Shown in pieces: positions 44,181 through 56,589 of a stretch of 64,000 bases of DNA. This DNA comes from Cryptomeria japonica (lineage: Eukaryota; Streptophyta; Pinopsida; Cupressales; Cupressaceae). Below the pieces are notes generated by a model. It ran no database searches, was not told where the DNA came from, and saw only the letters and a list, made by a program, of their open reading frames with translations. Numbering within the stretch: position 1 is the stretch's first letter; each line of letters starts with the position of its first letter. A program made the position numbers and the translations under genes. Location of the stretch: the NCBI RefSeq assembly GCF_030272615.1, contig NC_081407.1:317778456-317842455 (forward strand), written 5' to 3'.

Positions 44181-44735
44181 TGAAATTTCTCTTTTGGTTT
44201 TTTGATAAGTCCAGAGGGAGGGTGTTATCATTCAGGTATGTATAAATTTGGCCATAACGAGAGGAATCACACCCAACAAGGTGACTGATAATTTGGGAAT
44301 CAAGACAATCATGTGCAGGGTAAAACAACTCTTCCACTAGTAATTCGTAACACTCTTGATTTTCCTGTTTCTAAAGGAGAGAAGCAAGTGTTGCCATGAC
44401 ATCTGCTTCTTTGTTGGAATTTCTCAGAATTTGCTCAAAATTTATTTCGACAAATTATTTCTTGACATCATCAACCATCTTTTTATAAGGCATTAATTTT
44501 TCATCCTTTGTTTGGTGATCGCCATTAATTTGATTGATGATGAGCTGAGAGTCTCCAAAGACCTATAGCTGTGTAATGTTCCACTCTATGGCCATCTTGA
44601 TTCTTGTGACCAAAGATTCATATTGTATTGTATTGTTGGTGCATGGAAAGCTTAATTTGTATGCTTTTGGAATTGTATGGCCTTGTGGTGTGATGAATAG
44701 AATGCCTACTCCTGATCCATGCTATGTTCCATGAT
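44181..44735 (-). pseudogene. Tat-1 second (archaeal-type) RNase H and spacer
   Basis: GSGVGILFITPQGHTIPKAY, then FPCTNNTIQYESLVTRIK and VFGDSQLIINQINGDHQ on the minus strand match the extra RNase H of Tat elements, seen intact in Tat-2 at 30040-30330. The TAG before GDSQ and others are C-to-T type. Its start is joined directly to the RT N-terminal linker by a deletion at about 44735. The 44131-44337 stretch is the linker to integrase. Confidence 0.83.
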
Positions 44736-46040
44736 TGATGCCTGCTCTTGGATTGACATCCAGGTGATGCATTATAAGATCTGGATCTAACCCTGGAATG
44801 TTTGCATATGACCAGGCAAAATTGATTTGCCATCTTTTGAAGAGTTCCAAATATTTTTGCCCTTCTTGTTATGATAAAGAAGTTGCTGGATGTAGAATCT
44901 TTTGGTGATCAGTTGTGCCAATGTTAACTGCCTTTGTTGGTTCTATCAGGATAGATGACCTCTCTTGATATTATTCAGGTAAGGTGTCAAATCTCCCATC
45001 TTTCGACGCCTTGAGGAGGTTTCCACCATTAGATGTGTCCTTTCTTTTTACTTTTTCTTGGTCTAATGTTGCCAATAAATGGTTTTCAGCAGTAGACCTG
45101 ATATTGTTTTCTTTATTTTCACTTTTGCAACTAGGAGATTTGGTTCCCACTTGATTGGAAGATGATCTGGCGAAATCCCTGGTGAAATTTTTTGCGGGTT
45201 CGATTGCATTAAGATATAAGGATATGGCATGGTCATTAGGAAAGGTATCAATTTTAGTATGTCTTTCATTTTCCCAGTCAATAAGCTTAGGATGTATTAG
45301 AGGTAAGGGGTCCTCACATTGAGATGTTTCAAAGGTATTAAGGGTCATGATAGAGATGCCAAAGTTTTGATATGTATTTCAATGTCTAGAACGATACTCT
45401 CATCAAAATGACCTCTTGCAAGTAGCTCTTGATCATCCTCGATTAAGTCCAAGTCAACCGAATGTGATCCTGATTCAAGTGGGCTAGTTCCTAACGTTTG
45501 TCCTGCATACGCATGGACTATATCGACATCTACATCTTCTTCTTCCCTTTCAATTGCAAGCTACTCTTGTCTGTTATCATGTTCATATTTTTTATTGCTT
45601 AGAAGATGTGTCCTCTTGTAGAGTAATTCTTCCATACCCTAAGCTTCATTTGTCTGTAGCCTGCTGAGTATGAGGTTGTATAGGTTCTAAGATACCTTCT
45701 TTTCTTTTTCCTACATGACCCATTCCAGTGTATCCCATTTTTTGAAGAATGTTAAATCCTTTTTCCATATTTTTCTATAGGTATTTTAACATTATTGATC
45801 TTTTGTTGAAATTATTCATCCTTCTATAGCCATTGCAGCACATCTTTGTCTTATGTTTCCTTTGATAAGGTCCCAACACTAACAAATGCTCCATCAAATA
45901 TTGGAAGATATTTCACAATTGGTTGTTGTTGAGAGTTTGATGGTTTTCCATAGGATTTAGGAGAAAGTGGTAACTGTGATGGTGAATATTCTCCATTCCC
46001 ACGATCTCTTAGCTGCATTTGTTTTTCCATACTTGACAAA
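44736..46040 (-). pseudogene. Tat-1 protease-RT linker and RT N-terminal edge
   Basis: The minus strand has several protein-like fragments (MSSMEKQMQLRDRGNGEYSP; MTLNTFETSQCEDPLPLIHP). It then has KYLELFKRWQINFAWSYANI and PGLDPDLIMHHLDVNP, the sequence just before RT in Tat elements. RT itself should follow but is absent. Multiple stops are present. Confidence 0.75.
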
Positions 46041-46676
46041 ATTGAGGTAAATGATTTTTCTTTGGATTGTGTACTTGAAGAAGTTGTCTCTCTGTTATAT
46101 GAAACAATAACCTCTCGAGCCGGTTATAGATTACTAAATCACTGTAAAAGATTTGAGTCTACTGAGATTGTGATTTCCTGCCCATTGTATGGAAACTTCA
46201 GGCATTGATGATATGTTTAAAGATCAACCTGTATGTCATGTATCCCTGGTCTTCCTAAGAGTATGTTGTATGATAAATCCAAGTCTAGGACTTGGCATGC
46301 CATGTCTTTCTACAAAGGCCCCACTCTGATGGGTAATATCAAAATTCCTTTAGAGGAATGCTCTTCTTCATCATATGCTTTGAATGCGATCTTTTTTTCG
46401 GGGATCAACTGCATCTTCAGAATAACCTAGAGAATGGACAAGACTCAATGAGCAAATGTTTAAGCAAACTCCCCCATCTATTAGGACACGTTTAACAAGC
46501 ATTCTATGAATGAGGACTTCAATTTACAAGGGAGCATTATAGGGATGTTGCAAGGAATCAATTCTTAGATATGAAGGAGATGGGCTTTGAATAGGATCCT
46601 CAGAAGTAGGTTTGATGGCCATTATGGATATCCCTTGGGGAACTTCATCCTTGGGTGTATTGTTTGGTTAGGATGT
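46041..46676 (-). pseudogene. Tat-1 protease and preceding segment
   Basis: On the minus strand RVLIDGGVCLNICSLSLVHS (catalytic Asp at about 46481) and later DLDLSYNILLGRPGIHDIQ form a gypsy aspartic protease with its ILLGRP flap-proximal motif. The sequence upstream, to 46676, is interrupted by Athila-1 and resumes at 57815. Confidence 0.85.
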
Positions 46677-47888
46677 TGTTGGTCCTGACAACTGGAATGG
46701 TAACTAAGTGATAAAGATTGAATATCCTTGATTAGCTAACTTTTCCTGTGGAAACGGCTCATTTAGTTATCAACCAGGGACACAAACTTGAAATGGGCCA
46801 TCACTGTATATGCACCAAGTTCATATTGCAACTATTTTATATAACTGTTGGAAAGGGAATTCTTCTTAAAGCAAACACACAGAATCTCTAATAAACTAAT
46901 ACTTAATCCTACAACTGGAAATTTCCTTAAACAATTACTATTAAAAGATAAAGTTCTGGCGAGCAACAGGAACTACTCTGCTGCCGTGGCTGCAGGAACA
47001 GACACAAGAACTGTTTCCTATGGCTACAAGAACATACAACTATAGAAACAACTATAACAGAAGTATGAAAACTAGTTTAAAACATACAAACAATTACTCA
47101 CCAAGTGGGCCCCCTTGAGTGAGTATTTCCAGAACTTCATATTACACTTATCTAATCATCCAAAATTACTTGATCTCTTTATTTCATCTTTTCTAGAAAA
47201 TACATACATAACACCAGAAAACTGTGTATTACAAAATACTATCTTTTTCTCTGCTATGCCCAAGAGGAGAGAGATCCCTTTTATTTATAGGAAAGCTTAT
47301 AAAATTTTTCTAACTAACTGCCCACATCCCTATGAAATAGGTGAACATAATTTATTAACAAAAGAAGAAGAAGTCAACACAGGACATCAAAACAACATCG
47401 GTCCTATAGCTGAGAAAATATAGCATGACCACCTCCTAGATCTAAGATCCACTAGGAACAATTATAAATGTTTTCATAAATTGATCTGCTGAAGAACCGG
47501 TTCAGTGATCCTGATCATAACTGTGTTTCTTTGACTGGGTCTACATTGTGGTTACATACTTGATAATCTTTTGAACCACCATCTGTCTTTTCCTCACCTT
47601 TGTTGACCATGCATCAATATATTAACATGCACAACAACATGTGTATATAGTAATGCTAACATGATATAACATAATCCATATTGATAATTGAATTTAGATA
47701 TTTGCATAGATAGATCATTTAAAACCACTATATGACATCCTAAGGCATAGGTTAAACCAGTTTAAAAAACACTTGAAAGGTATCATCTTAGGAAAACATT
47801 ATAATCCAAATGTCATCTAATCATAAGACCTAAGTAGGAGTATTATATCAAATTTATATAAAAATAGAGCCATTGTTTAGGCTCATCA
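46677..47888 (-). repeat. 3' LTR of Athila-1
   Basis: 1212 bp, TGTTGGTCCTGAC to GGCTCATCA, matched by 56590-57814. Confidence 0.95.
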
Positions 47889-47904
47889 TCTCCCCCTAAC
47901 CTAA
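47889..47904 (-). other. Polypurine tract of Athila-1
   Basis: The minus strand reads AGGTTAGGGGGAGA immediately before the LTR. Confidence 0.9.
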
Positions 47905-47956
47905 CTTCTTGCTGATCCTCCAACAACAGGAAAATATTTTGGATTTTGGCATTAAG

Positions 47957-50332
47957 TCAAAAATTGCCTGGAGTAACCTGCCCAAAACTGTCACTCTTTA
48001 AGCTCCAGTAGAACCCTTCCATTTTCTCCAATCTCTTCCACCTGGTACATTCTATTGCTTCACTGTATGGTGGGTCACTGTCCCTACAGCCCATCAGTGG
48101 CCATAGGAGGATTGGAGGCTGAAAACTAAGAGGAAGCCAATGTCGTCCCTTTGTTCTTCCCAAGTGCATATACTTGGGTGCTTTGTTTAATGCTGCATGG
48201 TAATTTTGCATAGAGTATGGCTCAGATTGATTTAATTCATCTGTGAGGCTATCCCAACACTGGACTATATGTTCTTTTGCTTCATGTCCTTCCCTTGGAG
48301 CCATTTGTTCATATTCTTTATACACCGCTTCCTTAAGGGGTAGGATTTCCTTTGCATAGTCTGGTTCATAAACAATCTTTTGCCAATCAAAGTAAAATCG
48401 TCTAGGTTCTCTTGATTCAGCCCTTAAGGGTAATGAAAGCTCAAGTTCTTCCATGTGATGCACTTGAAACTGCTCTCCCCTTGATATTTCATTCTGCATC
48501 CATGACATAAAAGCCCTGAACTGAATATCTCCAATGTAAAGGAGAGGGTTCCAATTAACATCATCAGTGACAACATAGTTATGGACATACAATTCACAAA
48601 GTAAGTTTTTGATTGCCGTAGGAGATGTCTTAAAAGAACTATAAAATTCTTCTGGTGTTTGCAATGAGGGACTTATATCCCTAACAATCCTCATCATTTA
48701 GAAATTGATGTGTTGTTCTTTTAAATATAGAGAGTAGACACGAAGAGGAGCTCGACATTGAATTAGTTATGGAACCATGGTGGCTATTGTTTCCACCTTA
48801 GCTTTAAGCTGGGCTATTTCCTCATCCTTTTGCTCAATAACCTTCTTCTGCCAGTCGATTATCATCTACATTTTTACTTTCTCCAGTTCCCAATCCTCAT
48901 AAAGAGCAAGTCCCACCACATGACTAGTAAGAGAGGTAGGTGGTCTATGAGCAGGCACCTAGGGTTTCTTCATTTCTATTTTACTCCCTGATTCAATAAC
49001 TTGCTCTACAATAGATGCTAAATTGTTTAGTCTCTCAAAATCTACTTCTTCCTGTGGCTGCTCTATATTTGGAAGCTCCTCTTCTTTCTGAAGCTATAGT
49101 TCCTGCTCTTCCCCCATATTTTGCAGTTCTTCCTCCCCTTCATGTTCCCTTTGAGGTTCATTAGATGGAGAAAGAGGGATATCATGTTGAAGTGGACTGT
49201 ATTGATCTTGTTCTGGGGAGTCAATCAAGATGGTAATTTTTGGCTCGATTGATTGGTCTTGGATTTTATGCTTTTTATGGAACCTACCACTACTTCTTCA
49301 AAATTTCCCTTTTTTGGCTACAGGACTACTTCCTGAAGCCACCTCTTCAACTACATTAATAGTCTCTGCAAGAACTGGTTTTACAATTCTTCTCTTCTTG
49401 GCCGCAGGAAGGGGTACATTCTCATTTTTACTTTCTGTGTCCACTTTCTCTATATCAACTTGTTTTTCTTTGCCCTTTTCCTTCTGTGCAGTAGCCTTGG
49501 TTTTTCTTAAACCTTGAGGAGGAACCCCTGTTTCAGCTTCTTTTTGTAAGGGTTCCTCTACTGCGGGAAGATTTTGTTTTGAGGATTTTAACAAGGATGA
49601 GGGTTCAAGAGGGGAACCAAGTTATACAAGGTTTTCTTGTTCCTGTTGTGAAAGTGGTTCCTCTATAACTATGTGCTCTACCCTAAACATTCTGGTTTCA
49701 ACAAATTCATTTCAGAGCATCAGAGAAACATCTCTCAAGGATTTTTCAACTAAAAGCTTAATTAGACAATGGTGAGAAACAGAGTGAGGCCTACCTTTTT
49801 GAGTCTCTGTTGCACTTATAGAAAGAAGGTTGTACAATAATCTTGGAATGTTCTTCCTTCTTTTGTGTCCCAGATGAATAAGGAGCTTGAAGTGATGAGA
49901 ATGCAGATATGAAAACCTTCCTTCGCAGGTTAAATATTTTAAGACATACAATGCCACTATTCTCCATTCAGGTAGAAGGGATTCTCGCCTAGCTCGTTGC
50001 CTATCTACTACTAATGGGGGGTCTTCTGGACGTGTAAATTCTGCCCTTGCACTGCGTGCATCCTTGGACTCTGAGTACTTCTCCCCATCTATTGGTAGCC
50101 CAGTTACCTTTGCTTTCCTTTCCTCTGTAGCCACTACTCTTAAACCTTTTACCCGAGCTTCTCCATTTGACAGTGTGCAGGTAAATTCCCTCGCAATTTC
50201 TTCATTAAACTCTGTCAACTTTAAGAAATAATCTAGCCATCCACTGTTCATGAATACTGGTTCACAATCCTGGTCTTGAAGGAGAACTTCATGGATTGTC
50301 GGCTCATGTCGAACAGGTGGACCACCCATCAC
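47957..50332 (-). pseudogene. Athila-1 third ORF, former 791-residue protein of unknown function
   Basis: A single frame of 792 codons from ATG 50332 (MMGGPPVRHEPTIHEV) to 47957 lies between integrase and the 3' LTR, where Athila elements carry an env-like ORF. About eight in-frame stops interrupt it, mostly TAG. Residues 1-205 look globular (WLDYFLKLTEFNEEIAREFT, LPEWRIVALYVLKYLTCEGR). The middle is disordered and Lys/Glu-rich, with a nuclear-signal-like AAKKRRIVKP. The end (48697-47957) is again globular (RFYFDWQKIVYEPDYAKEIL). I see no signal peptide or membrane segment, so an envelope role is not supported. Confidence 0.78.
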
Positions 50333-50901
50333 AGTGATAACACTTTCAATTTTATAATGGTTTTATAATGGTGTAAATTTGTTTAGACACTGCACTAAGT
50401 TCCGCACTGTAATGTGCTCAATGTGCCTTTCCTTGGTCGGAATCTAGCTACAATCTTAAAAATAACTCCAAACAGACAGACAAAATAGAACATAAGATAT
50501 TACCTCAAACTAGAAATTTTGAAAAATACAATGCAATCTGAGAGAACATCACAATTATTTGGCATAATAATTATCAGTGTACTTTCCCCCCTCCCCCCAA
50601 CCTAAGGCTTGATAGGTGTCCACACATGCAGAGGAGGATTAATATAAATGGCCGTATGCAAAATATCATAATGAAAAGTAATATGGTTTAAGTATACACA
50701 TGAAACAAAAATAATAACACATGAATATCACGTGAGAATGACTGTAGCTTGAGGATATGACGCCATCATGCATGGAAATTGATGTGATAATGGGTGAAGT
50801 GAAAGGAAAGAGATGAGTGAATACAGAATGAGATATTTATTATGCAGAAAAGTGCTTCCTCAAGATGCAAAAGCATTTATTATGATCATGAAGGAAGGAT
50901 A
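50333..50901 (-). other. Spacer between Athila-1 integrase and third ORF
   Basis: Noncoding, with a C-rich CCCCCCTCCCCCC-like tract at about 50585 (purine-rich on the element strand). That could be an internal second polypurine tract or a leader for ORF3 transcription; this is inference. Confidence 0.5.
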
Positions 50902-51288
50902 TTAAGATGGAGTGGTGACGGCCAAGCCGTCATTAGTGGCTACAGGAATCTTAGCATGTTGGGCAGTGGAAAACGACCGCAGGAAGTCATCTTTGCTCAG
51001 AGGTTTATGGTATAGGCACAGCCGATGACCATTGACTAACAATTTAAACTTAACAGGATCTATGGTAGATAATCTAACAACACCATTGGGAAATGTCCCA
51101 ACTATCTCATAAGGGCCTAACCATCTGGTCTGCAATTTGCCTAAGTTATCTTTGTACCTGGAATCGTAGAGAAGAACCCAATCACCCTGCTTGAATGATT
51201 TATACCTGACATAGCGATCATACCATTTCATGCACTGATTCTGAATAGATTCAGTATGTTGTAGGGCAGATTTCTGTATTTCATCCAA
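50902..51288 (-). pseudogene. Athila-1 integrase C-terminal domain
   Basis: 128 codons with QGDWVLLYDSRYKDNLGKLQ and TRWLGPYEIVGTFPNGVVRL, the GPY/F-type integrase end of gypsy elements. No chromodomain follows, as expected for Athila. A frame break separates it from the integrase core. Confidence 0.9.
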
Positions 51289-51644
51289 AGCATTAAGCTA
51301 CAGGATCCTTTCTTCTTGTGCTGTAGAAAGTGTCATATCTAAGGAAATAGCTGTTCTCAAAGTTTTATGTTCAAACTCAATAGGCATAATTGCTTTTGTT
51401 CCATACACCATTTGAAATGGTGTAAACCCTATTGTAGTTTCCAGGTGGTTCTATAAGCCCATACAACCTCAAAGAGTCTGCTACACCAATCTTTTCTGTT
51501 AAAGACTACTATTTTCATTAATATTGATTCAAGCTCCCTGTTAGCAACCTCTGCTTGTCCATTAGCCTGTGGATGATAAGGAGTGGATTTCCTGTGTTTG
51601 ACATTGTATTCATTAACCAGGGCTGTGATCAGAGTAGAAGTAAA
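51289..51644 (-). pseudogene. Athila-1 integrase core, C-terminal half
   Basis: On the minus strand KHRKSTPYHPQANGQAEVAN supplies the catalytic Glu. EVVWAYRTTWK follows, then a break near 51450. The fragment is joined to the preceding core by a TAG after VTDQGA. Confidence 0.85.
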
Positions 51645-52586
51645 CTATGCCCCTTGATCTGTTACTATTTCTATAGGAACTCCATACCGAGTGAAAATTT
51701 CTTCATATAAGAACTCGACCACCTTATTATCTCGAGCATGCTTGAAGGCTTTGACCTCTACCCATTTAGTAACATAATCAGTACAAACAAGAATATAGGA
51801 GCGACCATTGGATGGTGGATCGATTGGTCCAACAAAGTCTAATCCCCATTTTTCAAATGGCTTAACAACCACTTGAGGGTGTAGAGGCATTTCATCGGAC
51901 TGAGTTGGTTTACCCATTCTTTGACACTTGTCACATTTCCTGGTGTATTGAGCTGCATCCTTGTGCAAGGTTGGCCAATAGTACCCTATAGTTAATATCT
52001 TAAAAGTTGTTCTTTTGGCTGCAAAATGACCTCCACAAGGTTCATCATGACAAGCATGAAGTATGTCACATGTCTCTTCTTCCCTTACACAACGCCTCAT
52101 AACCTGATCTAGACCTGTGTAAAATAAGCAATCTGAAATCCAAGAGAAGTTAAAACTTTTTTCTACCAGCAGTCTCTTTTCTTTGGGTGAGAAATGTGTG
52201 GGGGGGGTCTTGTTAGCTGCAAGGTAGTTGGTTATGTCAGCATACCATGGGCTATTGGAAATAATATAAAATAGATGCTCATCTGGAAATGCATCATTAA
52301 TGACTTCACTGTTGTCTAGTGTTTGAATCCTTGACAGAAAATCTGCCACCACATTTGCTTTTCCAGGCTTATCAATGACAGTAATATCAAATTCTTGCAT
52401 TAGTAACAACCATCTTGCTAATCTACCTGTAATGGAGCTTTTGTTCATGAGGTACCTGATGGCTGCATGATCAGTATGCACAAATATTTGATATCCTGTT
52501 ATATAGTGCCTGAACTTATTAAGGGCATATATGACAGCTAACATCTCTTTTTCAGTAACATAATAATTTAGTTTTGGTCCTTGCAA
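51645..52586 (-). pseudogene. Athila-1 RNase H and integrase N-terminal region
   Basis: 313 codons. RNase H: LNYYVTEKEMLAVIYALNKF, FVHTDHAAIRYLMNK. Integrase zinc region: CHDEPCGGHFAAKRTTFKIL ... CDKCQRMGKP with H, H, C, C present. Integrase core with catalytic Asp in WGLDFVGPIDPPS and the second Asp in IVTDQGA, where the frame stops. It overlaps the RT frame by about 19 bases in another frame, showing a one-base indel near 52600. Confidence 0.93.
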
Positions 52587-54295
52587 ATTTTTACTAATGT
52601 AATAAATTGCATTTCAAAAATTCCTTGCTTCTGCCCCAAAACTGCTCCTATTGCAAAATCAGATGCATCAGTATGAATGTGAAAAGGAACTGACCAATTA
52701 GGTTCTTTAAGTACATGGGCTTGAGTTAAGGCTTCTTTTAGTTTAGAAAATGCATCTTCACATTTAACTATCCATTTAAACTCAACATCCTTTGTCAATA
52801 AAGAATACAATGGCACTGCTATTTGACTAAAGCTTTTGATAAATCTCCTATAGTACTCTGCATGGCCTAGAAAACTTCTCACATCCTTTTGTTTAACAAG
52901 GGTAGGAAGATTAAGTATTACCTCAATTTTAGTTGGATCTACTTGAATACATGTTTGAGAGATTCTATGCCCCAACACTATTCCTTCCTGCATCATCATA
53001 AAATGTTTTTCACTATTGAGGGATAGATTGTGATCTTCACATCGCTGCAATACTTTTGTTAGATTTTGTAATGCCTCCTTAAATATAGTTCCATATGTAG
53101 TAAAGTCATCCATGTAAATTTCCATACAATCATGAGATATGTCTAAAAATATACTGTGAACTGCCCTTTGAAAGGTTGCAGGAGCATTACATAAACCAAA
53201 AGGAAGGACTGAATAGGCATATGTGCCCCAAGGGTAGGTAAAGGTGGTCTTCTCCTGATCTTCTGGAGCTATTCTGATCTGGTTATAACCACTAAATCCA
53301 TCCAAAAATGAAAAGTACTGCTTACCTGCTAGAGAGTATAACACTTGGTCTATAAATGTCAGTGGGAAATGATCCTTTTCAGTAGCGGTGTTGAGCTCCC
53401 TATAGTCCACATAAACTCTCCATTTTCCTCCTTTCTTGGGAACTATAACCAGAGGAGAAACCCATTGACTATCTGAAATAGGGTAGATGAATCCTGCATG
53501 AAGCAATTTTTGTAGTTCCTCTTTAACTATTTCCCTTAAAGCAGGATTAATCCTTCTTCGAGGCTGTCTAATTGGTTTACAATCCTCTTTGATATAAATT
53601 CTATGGGTACACAATGTAGGATTTAATCCTTTCATGTCTTGATAATCCCATGCAAAAGATTGGTGTTGGGCTTTGAGTAGTTCTATCAATGACAATCTTT
53701 GATCTGCTAGCAATTGACCATTGATATTCAGATTTCTCCCTGCAGCAACTTCTATTGGAATTACTGATTCTGCATTAGATATTTCAGACAGGCAAGAGGT
53801 TTGAATATCCTGTGGTAGCAATGTGTGAAACATATTTGTGGCTAGAGGAGAATTTAATAAGCCTGCAGATGGAAGAAGGGTATGTAGAGGACTTACTGGT
53901 ATACCCACTGGCTGCAGAGTTGTTCCATAATGATTCCTTATGATGTTAGAAAGTATTGTATCATCCTCTTGAAGGGCTATGAATGGATCCCTTGATAACA
54001 TCATTAGTTGTTGAAGAGAGTTAATTTTCTCTTCTTTTTCTCCTATGTCTGGCCACACTACTCGTTCTTGGTCAAGTTGAGGTTGTACTGGAGAATAAAG
54101 TGCAAGTGTTTTAATAGTAATACCATATGAAATTGTCATATCTCTAGACCTACAATCTATATATGCATCAGTAATTGCCAGCCAAGGTCTTCCCAAAATA
54201 ATTGGATATCCTCCTAATATTGCCTTGGGAGAGAGGATTATAAAATCCACAGGATATTCCCAAGAATCTAATGTGACAACAATATCTTCAACCAT
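52568..54295 (-). pseudogene. Athila-1 protease end and reverse transcriptase
   Basis: 575 codons. The protease end (GGYPIILGRPWLAITDAYID) covers residues about 28-48. RT starts near 225 (LHAGFIYPISDSQWVSPLVI), has YFSFLDGFSGYNQIRIAPED near 300 and PWGTYAYSVLPFGLCNAPAT near 328, with the catalytic site EIYMDDFTTYG near 365. The first RNase H residues, HIHTDASDFAIGAVLGQKQG, close the fragment. This is the best preserved RT in Athila-1. It would copy the element RNA; the adjacent frames are broken. Confidence 0.95.
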
Positions 54296-54373
54296 TCCTT
54301 CAGGCTGAACAATTGAGCTATCAACAAGTTGTAGGGCCGTTGGAGTTGATCTGAGATTAGTAATGCTGAGTTG

Positions 54374-54640
54374 CTACATGACATCCTTAGTCATCACATT
54401 TATTGCTGCACCTATGTCTATCAAGGCATTTTTTATTTGAGTTCCATTAATAACTATCTTGACAATAGGGCTACCTAGATCAGGATATTTAGGGACTGCT
54501 ATTTTTCCCAACATAATATCAACCAACTGTCCAACTACATGCACTATTTTTGGATCCTTTTTCTTCCTCCCAGGTTTCTTCAAACAAGCTTCTTTAAATG
54601 GGAATATCTTTAATAGCTTGGAACAGTGGGATTTTAACAC
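54374..54640 (-). pseudogene. Athila-1 protease active-site region
   Basis: KKPGRKKKDPKIVHVVGQLV precedes the catalytic motif ALIDIGAAINVMT (Asp-x-Gly-Ala). A TAG then separates it from the downstream protease/RT frame, which is in the same phase. Confidence 0.88.
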
Positions 54641-54686
54641 ATATATGTTCTAGCTAATCAATAAGATCAAAGGCTATACCATCTTG

Positions 54687-55421
54687 CTACCTAGATACTT
54701 CTAATTGTAATCTTTGAGGAAATGGGGGAGTTCTTATAGGTATATTTGGGGTTTCTAACTGCTGAACTTGCTCAAGATTTCCAGATTTATCAGGCATGCT
54801 TTCCTGAGCAGTCTCCTCTGCTGGTAACTCTGTTATGACTGGAGGAGATGGAGTAGGCAATGTTGTCCCTAATCTTAAATGAATATCATTTATAATGAGA
54901 GAATATGCAGGATAGTTATTAGGATCAGTTGAAAAGACTTGCTCTTGTTGTTGTGGTTTATTATTTGGATTTGGAACAAGCTGAGTTGGCAATTAGGTTG
55001 GCTTGGGTGGAGGAGAATTAGGAGCTGGTGGCATTAAAGCTGGCTATTGGGACTGTTGTTGTGGCTGCAGGAAACCTGGTGACTGGTTTACCCATTGCTG
55101 TCCTCCCCTCCATTGTGGTGACTGCTGCCAGTTACCTTGAGGGGGAGACTAATTCCCTTGTGGCTACTTCCATTAAGGTGAGGAATTATGATAATTAGGC
55201 CAAGGATTCTGAGAGTTATTCCAAGACTGAGGAGTATAATTTCCAAAATTTTAGGAATATGGTGGTTGCCACTGATTGTTTTGTGCATTGAAGTTCATAT
55301 AAGGATTAGAAAAGGACAATGGATCTTGTGGCATACCTTCTCTTGGAGGCCAAGGCCTTTGTTGTGCAACATAAAAAAGTTATTCATCATCTCCATAAAC
55401 AGGCTTGAAATCCGGGGAACT
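54687..55421 (-). pseudogene. Athila-1 Gag C-terminal Pro/Gln-rich region
   Basis: In frame with gag but riddled with TAG and TAA codons (about eight), as expected for a Gln- and Trp-rich sequence (QNNQWQPPYS, WRGGQQWVNQSPGF). No CCHC knuckle is visible here. A frameshift near 54660 separates it from protease. Confidence 0.7.
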
Positions 55422-56483
55422 CTATTGGCTATCAATTTTAGCTAACATTTTGCATCTATAGTCCTTCTTCTTTTGCCAATAGTGAGGACAAAATTCAACA
55501 AGCATAGCCTCTTCCTCCTCATGCTTCTTCTTTGCCTGTAGTGTATCCAATTGGGTAGCCATATTATTAATTATATCTTCTTTAAAACCCTTGAACATAT
55601 GAGTTATTTCCATTCTTGAGACTGTTGAAGATGATTTGGCAACTGAAGAACCAAGCCTATGGTGTCTTCCCCTTTTTGCTGCAGCTTGTGAATATTTTTG
55701 ACAGATTTGTCTGATGTCATCCCATTGAACTTGAGTAATATCTCCTCCTCCCATTATATCTAAGGAGTCAACACAGTCATCATTGACGCCCCTCAGAAAT
55801 ATCAACTTCATAGAGTCTTCACTTAAGTTACTATGTTTAGATTTGCTGACACTAAATAAAAACCTTTCCAAATAGTCTTCTAGGCTTTCATCTTCTTTTT
55901 GTGTCATTTTGAAGATATCATCACCATGTCGGTCCATTCCTCTGCAATAGTCTTTATATTTATCCAAGAAGTTTGTCTTCATTACATCCCAGGTAGTGAT
56001 TACATTTCTTCCTAAACTCATAAACCATCTCAAAGAAGCTTCTTTCAAAGTAGCAGGGAATAACTTGAGTTTATGAGCATCAGAGGTATAATCATAACTT
56101 CTGCATAGGATATCAAATTCAAACAAAAAGGTGTTTGGATCCTCTGTTACCAACCCATGAAATTTTGGAAGTGAAGAGGCTGGTATGTTCTTCAAATTTG
56201 CATTATCATGCAAGTTAGGAATGGGGAACTCAAATGTTGGATTTATAGGTGGAGGTGGAGGATTTTCTACCATTGGTCCTTAATAAATGACTAAAGGTAA
56301 AATGTTTTGTTCAGGGGGTTTGTTCCGGAAGTCTAGATCTCCTTCTGACAAATTAAAGACACTACTAGTTAGCACATAGGTTTTTGCAAAAGGGTTTATT
56401 TCAGGTGCTTGATCTGATCTTATATCTTGAGTAGAATGCAAGGGAAGAAATATTCCTAACACATCCCTTCTCTTTGTATGCAT
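55422..56483 (-). pseudogene. Athila-1 gag, matrix-capsid part
   Basis: ATG at 56483 (MHTKRRDVLGIFLPL), one TAA at about 56280, then 283 open codons. Retrotransposon Gag capsid motifs are clear: LPKFHGLVTEDPNTFLFEFD, KLKLFPATLKEASLRWFMSL, WDVMKTNFLDKYKDY and ESLEDYLERFLFSVSK. It forms the packaging particle. The start lies about 100 bases after the primer site. Confidence 0.92.
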
Positions 56484-56561
56484 GCAGATTAATGAAAGAA
56501 ATTCAAAAAGCTGATTAAAAAAAAACTTAAAGCTAATGGTTTACAACAGATTCTTAGCTTG

Positions 56562-56585
56562 GCACCATCCCCGGTAGCGGCACCA
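56562..56585 (-). other. Primer binding site of Athila-1
   Basis: The minus strand reads TGGTGCCGCTACCGGGGATG four bases after the LTR. It resembles the TGGCGCCGTTGCCGGGGA-class site of Athila elements. Confidence 0.88.
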
Positions 56586-56589
56586 AAAA

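Noticed and set aside
47957-50332. Envelope protein, which would make Athila-1 a retrovirus-like element
   Set aside because: No signal peptide, membrane helix or cleavage site is seen; position alone is not enough.
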